From: an uncultured Synergistaceae bacterium
GTDB taxonomy: Bacteria; Synergistota; Synergistia; Synergistales; Aminobacteriaceae
Reading direction: 5' to 3'
DNA: 13,058 nt
Assembly (NCBI GenBank): GCA_937870605.1
Contig: CALMZW010000037.1
Coordinates: 1 to 13,058 of the forward strand
The notes under the pieces were generated by a model. It worked only from the letters and a program-made list of their open reading frames with translations. It searched no databases and was not told the origin of the DNA. The position numbers and the translations under genes were made by a program. Below, piece after piece: positions 7,504 to 13,058 of the stretch (its first letter is position 1; each line of letters opens with the position of its first letter).

Positions 7504-8301
7504 ATGCTGAATGTCCGGGAACTCACGAAAACCTTCGAAGGATTGAACGCCGTCTCCGATCTGACCTTCGATCTCGATGACGGTGAAATCCTCGGCCTCA
7601 TCGGCCCAAACGGCGCAGGCAAGGCTACGGTGTTCAATCTCCTGTCGGGCATTCTGAAACCCACCTCGGGAGCGATCTTCATGGACAACGAGAACATCAC
7701 CGGCCGGCCTTCGCACCGGGTCACGAGCAGGGGAATGACGCGGACATTCCGGAGCCCCCGCCTGATGAAGGGCATGACCGCAATGGACAACCTGAAGCCT
7801 GCCTTCCATCTCATCGAGCGATACGCCTGGATCGACTCCCTCCTCCAGACCCCGCGCTATCGCAGGGCGGAGGCGGAGATGCTCGCGAAGATCCGCGAAA
7901 CGCTCGACCTCCTCGGAATCGGATGGTGTTCGGATATCCTCGTTGAGGATCTCGCCTATGGCGTCCAGAAAAAACTGGAACTCGCGAGGGCGCTTCTGTG
8001 CGATCCGAAGATCCTGCTTCTCGACGGGCCGTCGTCGGGACTGAACCCCGCCGAGGCGGACGAGATCATGGACATCATCCGCATGATTCACGGGCGATCG
8101 GATATCGGAATCATCGTCGTCGAACATAACATGCGCGTCGTCATGGGAATCAGCGGGAGGATCGTCGTGATGAACCGCGGGAGCCTCATCGCGCAGGGAT
8201 CGCCGTCGGAAATCCGCGGCAACGAAAAGGTCATCAGCGCGTATCTCGGAGAGAAGGCCTGGAAGCGGCAGGCGGCCGCGCTGGAATTTCTGGAGGCGTG
8301 A
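7504..8301 (+). CDS. livG: LivG-like ABC ATPase with degenerate catalytic motifs
   Basis: A 265-residue nucleotide-binding subunit of a HAAT importer, full-length and clearly LivG-like throughout. Catalytic motifs deviate. Walker A reads G-P-N-G-A-G-K-A-T, with Lys40 kept but the Mg-coordinating Thr/Ser replaced by Ala41. The Q-loop reads R-T-F-R-S, with Arg83 for the usual Gln. The signature reads L-A-Y-G-V-Q, with Val154 where LivG normally has Gln. Walker B reads L-L-L-D-G-P, with Gly175 in place of the catalytic Glu after Asp174. The switch His208 (V-V-E-H-N) and D-loop are retained. In the ABC family, loss of the Walker B Glu alone usually blocks hydrolysis. The frame is intact and spaced normally in the operon (GGAG at 7492-7495; the next gene starts 3 bases after its stop), so it is not an obvious pseudogene. 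It probably pairs with the downstream LivF as a heterodimer. Whether it still turns over ATP is doubtful. Confidence 0.92.
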   Translation: MLNVRELTKTFEGLNAVSDLTFDLDDGEILGLIGPNGAGKATVFNLLSGILKPTSGAIFMDNENITGRPSHRVTSRGMTRTFRSPRLMKGMTAMDNLKPAFHLIERYAWIDSLLQTPRYRRAEAEMLAKIRETLDLLGIGWCSDILVEDLAYGVQKKLELARALLCDPKILLLDGPSSGLNPAEADEIMDIIRMIHGRSDIGIIVVEHNMRVVMGISGRIVVMNRGSLIAQGSPSEIRGNEKVISAYLGEKAWKRQAAALEFLEA

Positions 8302-8304
8302 CGG

Positions 8305-9012
8305 ATGCTATCCATCGAAAACATGGTCGCCGGATACGGCAAGGCGCAGGTGATCCACGGCATCGACCTCGAAGTCCGTTCCGGAGAGATCGTCGCGCTC
8401 GTCGGCCCGAACGGGGCCGGAAAGACGACGACGATCCGGTGCATAACGGGCGAGATCCGTCCCGTGAAGGGGTCGGTCCGGTACGATGGGGCGAACATCG
8501 CGGACATTCCCCCGCACAGGGTCGCGAGCGCCGGAATCGGCTGCGCCCGGGAAGGGCGGAATATCTTCGGGAATCTCACCGTGTACGAGAATCTCGCGAT
8601 GGGCGGGTACGTCATCAGGGGACACCTGAAGCTGAGAGAGCGGATGGCGTGGGTGTACGATCTTTTCCCGCGACTGAAGGAGCGTACGGGGCAGCTTGCG
8701 GAATCCCTGAGCGGAGGGGAACAGCAGATGCTCGCGATCGGGATGGCCGTCATGAACGAGCCCGGCCTGCTGCTGCTCGACGAACCCTCGCTCGGTCTCG
8801 CTCCCGTCGTCGTGGACCAGATCTACGAAAAGATCGCCGAAATATGCAGGGAAGGGGCCTCTATCCTTCTCGTGGAGCAGGATGTCGGACTCGCGCTCGA
8901 CATATCCCGAAGGGCGTATGTCATGGAAAGCGGCCAGATCCGGATCTCCGGGCCGAGCGACGAACTCGGAAAGGATCCGTACATCATCGACACCTACCTT
9001 GGGGCGAGGTGA
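8305..9012 (+). CDS. livF: LivF-like ABC ATPase
   Basis: A 235-residue nucleotide-binding subunit of the HAAT importer, usual LivF length. Walker A G-P-N-G-A-G-K-T-T is intact (Lys40, Thr41), the signature L-S-G-G-E-Q (135-140) is intact, and Walker B ends L-L-L-L-D-E-P with Asp159-Glu160. The E-G-R in the Q-loop region and V-E-Q-D (Gln192) at the switch position are normal LivF features; LivF proteins characteristically have Gln, not His, there. GGAGG (8292-8296), inside the end of livG, lies eight bases before the ATG, and the genes are three bases apart. It probably dimerises with the upstream LivG-like subunit. Because that subunit is degenerate, this protein would carry the intact Walker A/B site of the pair. 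Confidence 0.94.
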   Translation: MLSIENMVAGYGKAQVIHGIDLEVRSGEIVALVGPNGAGKTTTIRCITGEIRPVKGSVRYDGANIADIPPHRVASAGIGCAREGRNIFGNLTVYENLAMGGYVIRGHLKLRERMAWVYDLFPRLKERTGQLAESLSGGEQQMLAIGMAVMNEPGLLLLDEPSLGLAPVVVDQIYEKIAEICREGASILLVEQDVGLALDISRRAYVMESGQIRISGPSDELGKDPYIIDTYLGAR

Positions 9013-9018
9013 GAGCGG

Positions 9019-9921
9019 ATGTCGGCGCACTACCTCGCGCAACAGCTGATCAACGCGTTGTCGCACGGCAGCATTCTCGCGTTGCTCGCCATCGGGTACA
9101 CCATGATCTACGGCATTCTCGGCCTGATCAATTTCGCGCATGGCGAAATCTTCATGATCGGCGCATTCGCGTGCTTCGGCGCCGTCGAGTTTCTCGAAAT
9201 GTCCTTTCCGGCGGGGGTCTTCGCCGCCATAGCGGGGTCGGTCCTTGCGGGGCTGCTGATAGAACGGTTCGTTTACAGGCCGTGTCTGAAGAGAAAACCC
9301 GAGGCGCTCACGGTATTCATCGCTTCGTTCGGCGCTTCGCTGGGCCTGAGAAATCTCTTCACGATGCTCTTCGGCGACGGCCGGAGGCCGTTCCCTTCGG
9401 CCGGATTCCTCGAAGGCATCATTGTCACGGAGTCGGGGCTCACGGTCAATGTCAAGGATCTGTGGATCTTCGGCGTGACGGTCATCCTGGTCGTCGGGGT
9501 GAGCGTCTTCGTCAAACACACGAAAGCGGGAATCGCAATGAGGGCCGTCGCCTACGACGCGAACGCCGCCCGCCTCGTGGGAATCAACGGCGCGACGGCG
9601 GTCCTGACCGCATTCCTTCTCGCATCGATCCTCGCGGGAGTCTCCGCCGTCGCCTACGGGGTGAGTTACGGCATCGTCACCCCGAGCATGGGCTACCAGA
9701 TCGGGCTGGACGCCTTCATCGCCGCCGTTCTCGGAGGAATCGGCAACGTTCCCGGCGCAGCAGTAGCGGGATATATCATCGGCCTCGGAGAGATTCTGTT
9801 CGTCGCGCTGCTTCCGCCGGGCTATTCCGCGGCCCGGCCGACCTTCGTCTGGGCGCTGCTGTTTCTCATTCTCTTTCTGAAACCATCGGGATTGTTCCGG
9901 CCCGATATGAAAAACAGGTAA
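9019..9921 (+). CDS. livH: LivH-like ABC transporter permease
   Basis: A 300-residue inner-membrane permease with about eight hydrophobic segments. It begins with the LivH hallmark A-L-L-A-I-G-Y-T-M-I-Y-G and L-I-N-F-A-H-G-E-I-F-M-I-G-A, and carries the cytoplasmic coupling region M-R-A-V-A-Y-D-A-N-A-A-R-L-V-G-I, which contacts the ATPases. A later A-V-L-G-G-I-G-N-V-P-G-A segment is also family-typical. GAGG (9006-9009) in the end of livF lies nine bases before the ATG. It forms the translocation channel with the LivM-like protein encoded 11 bases downstream. No missing residues or frame breaks were seen; the coupling region looks normal despite the degenerate ATPase partner. Confidence 0.93.
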   Translation: MSAHYLAQQLINALSHGSILALLAIGYTMIYGILGLINFAHGEIFMIGAFACFGAVEFLEMSFPAGVFAAIAGSVLAGLLIERFVYRPCLKRKPEALTVFIASFGASLGLRNLFTMLFGDGRRPFPSAGFLEGIIVTESGLTVNVKDLWIFGVTVILVVGVSVFVKHTKAGIAMRAVAYDANAARLVGINGATAVLTAFLLASILAGVSAVAYGVSYGIVTPSMGYQIGLDAFIAAVLGGIGNVPGAAVAGYIIGLGEILFVALLPPGYSAARPTFVWALLFLILFLKPSGLFRPDMKNR

Positions 9922-9932
9922 GGGGAATGGAC

Positions 9933-10940
9933 ATGAACAAAGCGATGAGAAGCATAGCGGGCCTGGCCGCTCTTATCGGACTGCTGTTTCTTGCTGAGAC
10001 GTTCCTTCGGGGCTACTATCTCCGCCTCGTGATCCTCTTCGGCGTCACGTCGATCGTGGCGCTCGGCGTCACCGTCATCAACGGGTATACGAACATCTTC
10101 TCGCTTGGTTTCGGCGGTCCCATGATGGCGGCCGGGTACGCCTCGGCGCTGTTGACGCTGCCTCCGGCGTACAAGAGCGCCGTCCTCCATTTGCCGCTGT
10201 GGCTGGAACAGATGCAGGTCTCTTTTCCCGTCGCGATGCTCTGCGGCGGGATTTTCGCGATGCTTTCGAGCGTCGTTTTGTTGCTGCCCGCCTTCCGCCT
10301 CAGGGGGCAGTACTTCATCCTCGCGTCGATGGGCGTCACGATCGTGACGGGCAACCTCGCCGAAAACTTCAGGAGTTTCACGCACGGCGACATGGGACTC
10401 CGGAGCATTCCGGCCTTCACGAATATCTGGTGGACGTACGGCATCCTCGTCGCGGTCATCTATTGCATTCACAGGCTCATGGAGTCGAAGTACGGCCGCG
10501 CGCTCGCGGCGATTTCCAGAGACCCGGAACTCGCGGGCGTCATGGGGATCGACATTGCCCGATACACGATGCTGTCATTCGCGGTCGGAAGTTTCATCAC
10601 GGGGGTCGGCGCCGTGCTGTGGGTCCACCTGGTTCTCACGATGAACCCGAAAGCGTTCAACCTCGTCTACGTGTTCCAGATCGTTGCGATGCTCGCCATC
10701 GGTGGAATCGGTACGATTTCCGGCGCGCTTGTCGGCGCGGGGGTCCTGACCTTCGGCGCGGAGCTTCTCGCTCCCGTCCAGGAAGGGTTCACGGTCATGG
10801 GGCTTCGCATCCCGCCTGTATTCGGCCTTGTCAACGTCCTCATGGCGATCCTGCTCGTTCTCATCATGATCTACAAGCCGCGCGGCATCATGAACGGAAG
10901 GGAACTGCGGATGTGTCGCCGAAAGAAAGGGGATCCCTGA
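9933..10940 (+). CDS. livM: LivM-like ABC transporter permease
   Basis: A 335-residue inner-membrane permease, second channel subunit of the HAAT importer. Features include an N-terminal hydrophobic segment, the S-L-G-F-G-G-P-M-M-A-A-G-Y-A motif corresponding to the LivM S-L-G-x-x-x-F-x-x-x-G-A-Y region, R-L-R-G-Q-Y-F-I-L-A-S-M-G, and the coupling segment G-R-A-L-A-A-I-S-R-D-P-E-L-A-G-V-M-G-I. A second ATG at 9933 is chosen over 9927 because AAGGGG (9920-9925) sits seven bases before 9933 but abuts 9927. The open frame runs upstream through livF and livH without a stop; that is a GC-rich artefact, not a fusion. It is the last gene of the operon and ends 13 bases from the stop of the convergent PAS gene. 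Confidence 0.92.
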   Translation: MNKAMRSIAGLAALIGLLFLAETFLRGYYLRLVILFGVTSIVALGVTVINGYTNIFSLGFGGPMMAAGYASALLTLPPAYKSAVLHLPLWLEQMQVSFPVAMLCGGIFAMLSSVVLLLPAFRLRGQYFILASMGVTIVTGNLAENFRSFTHGDMGLRSIPAFTNIWWTYGILVAVIYCIHRLMESKYGRALAAISRDPELAGVMGIDIARYTMLSFAVGSFITGVGAVLWVHLVLTMNPKAFNLVYVFQIVAMLAIGGIGTISGALVGAGVLTFGAELLAPVQEGFTVMGLRIPPVFGLVNVLMAILLVLIMIYKPRGIMNGRELRMCRRKKGDP

Positions 10941-10953
10941 AAAAATGGCGCTC

Positions 10954-12009
10954 CTACACGATGACCGAATCGCGCGGACGCTTGCGCGTCCGTCCGGGGA
11001 TTTCGCGCCAGTGCGCCAGAAGCCTGTTTTCACGCGGGTGGGACAGCACGACGAGGAAAACGTCCGTCAGAAGCTCGGAGCCGTCCTTCCGGCGATGGAG
11101 CTGCTCGAACCGGGCGACGCCGTCCCGCAGGGCCTCCCGGGCGCGCTCCATTCCATAGGAAAGCGACGGTGTTCCGTCGGGCTGGCAGGGCGGGGAGAAA
11201 TCCGCCGGAAGCGACCCGATGACGTCGTCGCGCGTCGCGTGAAGGAGCGCCGCGGCTGCGTCGTTGCACTCCGTGAAAACGCCGTTCTCCATGATCAGGT
11301 AGGCGTCCGGGGAGGCGTAGAAGAACCGGCGGAAGCGTTCCTGTTCGCGCCGAAGCGACGACGCCATCCGGAGCGCGGTCAGCTGGACGAGCGCGAGAAT
11401 CGCGAGGACGACCGCAAGCCCGACCGGAAGCGCGGCGTGCGCCACGAGATTCCACATCCAGTATTCGGCCGCGATTTCGATGCCAAGAACGCCGGCGATC
11501 GTCGCGTTGTTCGGATTCCGGATCGGAACCAGAACGGAAACGAACCGCCGGTCCGGCCGGCCGAGCGGTCCGCTCAAAAGCGGCTTCCCGGTGCGGAAAA
11601 CGCGAAGCGCCTCGTCGTCCGCATCCATATAGAGGGTCCCCGGCGCCCGCGGCGTCATTGCGTCGTCGGTCGCGTCCACGAGGATGACAGGGCGATCCTT
11701 CGCGAGAGCAAGCAGCGTGAGTCTCGTGCACCCCTCCTGCACCGGCCTGAGGGCCGACATCTGCTCCAGAAGCCGCACGTAATCCGCGTTTCCGGAAAAG
11801 GCGTCTCCTGCGGACAGGGAGGCGACGCGTTCCGGATTGATCGACGTCGCGATAATGCGCGCGTCCTCGAGCAGCCCTGCGCGTAAAAAGCGATCGGTCA
11901 GGAGGATGGAGCCCACGACGAGCGCCGCCCCGGCGAAAAGCACCGCGAGAATCGATGCGAGCGTGGGCCGCGTTTTGCTTCGTGTCCTTCCATCCGTGCG
12001 CTTTCGCAT
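10954..12009 (-). CDS. Membrane PAS-domain sensor lacking an output domain
   Basis: A 351-residue protein with a membrane segment at about residues 16-37, an extracytoplasmic sensor region (about 38-186) containing L-L-E-D-A-R-I-I-A-T-S-I-N and a later L-V-P-I-R-N-P-N-N...V-L-G-I-E-I, a second membrane segment at about 188-212, then one PAS domain (about 224-340; F-F-Y-A-S-P-D-A-Y-L-I-M-E-N-G-V-F). It stops soon after L-L-A-H-W-R-E-I, where related sensors normally run on into a histidine kinase, GGDEF or HD-GYP domain. No output domain is encoded, because the livM gene begins 13 bases away on the other strand. It may be a truncated receptor or a membrane sensor acting through a separate partner. 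The ATG at 12009 is chosen for GGGAGG (complement of 12015-12020) five bases upstream; the frame extends 26 codons further with no ribosome site, and that extension overlaps the promoter. Confidence 0.82.
   Translation of the reverse strand: MRKRTDGRTRSKTRPTLASILAVLFAGAALVVGSILLTDRFLRAGLLEDARIIATSINPERVASLSAGDAFSGNADYVRLLEQMSALRPVQEGCTRLTLLALAKDRPVILVDATDDAMTPRAPGTLYMDADDEALRVFRTGKPLLSGPLGRPDRRFVSVLVPIRNPNNATIAGVLGIEIAAEYWMWNLVAHAALPVGLAVVLAILALVQLTALRMASSLRREQERFRRFFYASPDAYLIMENGVFTECNDAAAALLHATRDDVIGSLPADFSPPCQPDGTPSLSYGMERAREALRDGVARFEQLHRRKDGSELLTDVFLVVLSHPRENRLLAHWREIPGRTRKRPRDSVIV
10975..10992. other. Short hairpin near the convergent gene ends
   Basis: CGGACGC (10975-10981) and GCGTCCG (10986-10992) form a perfect 7-bp stem with a 4-base loop, about 35 bases past the livM stop and inside the last codons of the minus-strand PAS gene. 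No T run follows on either strand. It may help end transcription of the long operon, but coding constraint on the PAS gene could also explain it. Confidence 0.3.
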
Positions 12010-12038
12010 AGGAGCCTCCCGGTGATTTGTCTCTTCAC

Positions 12039-12066
12039 ATACTATGGCGCAACCGCATTGTATCAA
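12039..12066 (-). promoter_or_regulatory. Probable sigma70 promoter of the PAS sensor gene
   Basis: Read on the minus strand, TTGATA (complement of 12061-12066) is followed after 16 bases by TAGTAT (complement of 12039-12044). The start would fall near 12032, giving a leader of about 20 bases to the ATG at 12009. The -35 is one base from consensus, the -10 two. The local AT content is higher than in the coding sequence around it. Confidence 0.5.
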
Positions 12067-12084
12067 ATCGTGTGGTGTTTTTCC

Positions 12085-12112
12085 CATACGGAATCATTTC
12101 GGCGTCCGTATG
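12085..12112. repeat. 8-bp inverted repeat in the divergent intergenic region
   Basis: CATACGGA (12085-12092) is repeated inverted as TCCGTATG (12105-12112) with a 12-base spacer. It lies between the divergent PAS sensor gene and the small ORF/helicase unit, upstream of the minus-strand -35, where an operator would be expected. Its core, CCGTATG/CATACGG, is the same as in the inverted repeat at 3871-3916, though the arms are in opposite order. The regulator is unknown. Confidence 0.45.
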
Positions 12113-12188
12113 CCGGTACGGCCATCTCCGGCGGATGAAGAGCGCGCGAAAATGTCGTACACTGCTTTATGGAAGAAAAGGGGTGCGT

Positions 12189-12269
12189 ATGGCGTTGAAG
12201 AACGTCGCTTTCAGCATCGGAGAGAAGCCTGTCGGAAAAGCGCGGCGAAAGGAAATCGCCGGCCGATGA
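12189..12269 (+). CDS. Small 26-residue ORF overlapping the helicase start
   Basis: An ATG with AGGGG (12179-12183) five bases upstream opens a 26-codon frame, M-A-L-K-N-V-A-F-S-I-G-E ... E-I-A-G-R, whose TGA overlaps the helicase ATG as ATGA. The peptide is basic and has no signal or membrane segment. I recognise no family. The overlap suggests translational coupling: ribosomes finishing here would reinitiate on the helicase. It could be a real small protein, a leader peptide, or simply a chance frame next to the true helicase start. Its good ribosome site is the main argument for translation. Confidence 0.4.
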   Translation: MALKNVAFSIGEKPVGKARRKEIAGR

Positions 12270-13058
12270 TCGCGTTGCACGTTTCCGTTCGGGACGGCGC
12301 GCCGCTGCTGTGGTGCGAGGGGGGCGACCTCGCGAAGGCCGCGAAAGCCGCCGGTTTCGACGTTCGCCTTCCGAAAAGGGAGGAATTTCTCGCGTGGCTT
12401 CCCGCGAAAGGCGGGCGCGCGCTGCCGTCGTCGCCGCTGATCGGCGACGTCCCGCCGGGCAGGAGCGCCGTCCGGATCGCTCCGTTTCCGGTTTCGGCCG
12501 TTCCCCTGACGTTCGACCTGACTGCGGCTCTTGCGGGGATCGTCGGGAATGGTCCCGTCCCCGGCAGCGGCGTGATGTTCGGCGCGTCGGCGCAGTGGTT
12601 CGCGCGGGCCGTCCTGCTGGCGCGCGAGTGCGCGGCGTCCGGCGGCTTTCTGCCGGGCCTCGCTCCGGCGGCGGACGGCTGGGAGGCTCGCTGGTCCACG
12701 GCCCCCGACGAACGGCTCGGCGCGCGTGCGGACGAGCTTGCCGGTTCGATGCCCGGCGCGTGCCGGTGCCTCGGTCGTCCCGGCGAAGCGGCGCCGGACG
12801 AACCGGCGCGGAAGGTCGCGGCCGCGTTCCTTGCCCGGTGCGTCGACGCATTCGTCCGCGCCTCGGGCGCCGACCTCCGGCCGTCCGCGGGCGAACGGCG
12901 TTACGCGAGCCTCCACGACGCCTGGATCGCCGCGCTGACCTCCGCGGATCCCGCGGTTCGCTGGGACGACGCGGGAGAAATCGCCGCGTTCACGCGCTCG
13001 CTCGCCGAGTGGAGGCGGAAGGAGGATCTCTCCGGCGCGTCGCCGTTCCGCTTCTGCT
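12266..13058 (+). CDS. SNF2-family helicase, N-terminal part (cut by window end)
   Basis: An open frame of 264 codons runs off the window end without a stop. It opens M-I-A-L-H-V-S-V-R-D-G-A-P-L-L-W-C-E and has the pattern of the bacterial SNF2 helicase-associated N-terminal domain (PF12419-like): F-G-A-S-A-Q-W-F-A-R-A-V-L-L-A-R-E, then A-R-W-S, M-P-G-A-C-R-C-L, L-H-D-A-W-I-A-A-L-T-S and P-F-R-F-C at the cut. The DEAD/helicase motor motifs would lie beyond the window, so ATPase activity is not shown here. ATG 12266 is preferred because the protein start then matches the family; AAAGGAAA (12248-12254) is 11 bases upstream. An in-frame ATG at 12152 would add an unlike, basic extension. Family assignment rests on pattern memory, not a search. 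Confidence 0.72.
   Translation, partial: MIALHVSVRDGAPLLWCEGGDLAKAAKAAGFDVRLPKREEFLAWLPAKGGRALPSSPLIGDVPPGRSAVRIAPFPVSAVPLTFDLTAALAGIVGNGPVPGSGVMFGASAQWFARAVLLARECAASGGFLPGLAPAADGWEARWSTAPDERLGARADELAGSMPGACRCLGRPGEAAPDEPARKVAAAFLARCVDAFVRASGADLRPSAGERRYASLHDAWIAALTSADPAVRWDDAGEIAAFTRSLAEWRRKEDLSGASPFRFC

Noticed and set aside
8298..10940. One continuous 880-residue open frame that could suggest a fusion ending in LivM
   Set aside because: The part before 9927 is an out-of-frame shadow of livF and livH, rich in Arg/Gly/Asp and lacking any domain; true livM starts at 9933 with its own ribosome site.
12152..12265. Upstream in-frame ATG at 12152 for the helicase
   Set aside because: No ribosome site nearby and the added residues are basic and unlike the family N-terminus.

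Overview
This window is a GC-rich stretch of bacterial chromosome. Genes are tightly packed, many starts have Shine-Dalgarno (GGAGG-type) sites, and stops lie close to or overlap the next start. No rRNA, tRNA, insertion sequence, phage gene or CRISPR array was seen. The gene content (a high-affinity amino-acid/amide-type ABC transporter, an APC permease, an amide-type cysteine hydrolase and periplasmic-binding-protein sensors) fits an organism that takes up and ferments amino acids or related nitrogen compounds. A Synergistota-like anaerobe is one guess, but the sequence alone does not settle the taxon.

Layout. (1) Positions 45-1031: a strong sigma70-type promoter drives a two-gene unit, a secreted NTF2-like/DUF4440 protein and a VOC (glyoxalase-fold) protein, followed by a GC-rich stem-loop. 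(2) Positions 1124-3744: a two-component system made of a histidine kinase, whose periplasmic sensor is a bacterial solute-binding-protein domain, and a NarL/LuxR-type response regulator. (3) Positions 3745-4106: a long intergenic region with an 11-bp perfect inverted repeat. (4) Positions 4107-10940: an apparent seven-gene operon of cysteine hydrolase, APC permease, branched-chain-type substrate-binding protein, LivG-, LivF-, LivH- and LivM-like proteins. (5) Positions 10954-12009, minus strand: a membrane sensor protein that ends after its PAS domain with no output domain, stopping 13 bases from the end of livM. (6) Positions 12189-13058, plus strand: a 26-codon ORF overlapping by ATGA the N-terminus of a SNF2-family helicase, cut by the window end.

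How the parts may work together (inference): the kinase senses a small extracellular ligand through its binding-protein domain. The regulator then switches on the downstream operon, which imports the compound or a relative by two different transporters and cleaves a C-N (amide/ureide) bond with the cysteine hydrolase.

The most unusual observation is in the LivG-like ATPase. It has lost the Walker A Thr/Ser (Ala instead), the Q-loop Gln (Arg), the signature Gln (Val) and the catalytic Walker B Glu (Gly), yet stays a full-length intact frame with its Walker A Lys and switch His. Its partner LivF keeps intact Walker A, signature and Walker B motifs. This looks like a degenerate nucleotide-binding subunit in a HAAT-family importer, or an ABC system losing function beside an APC permease.
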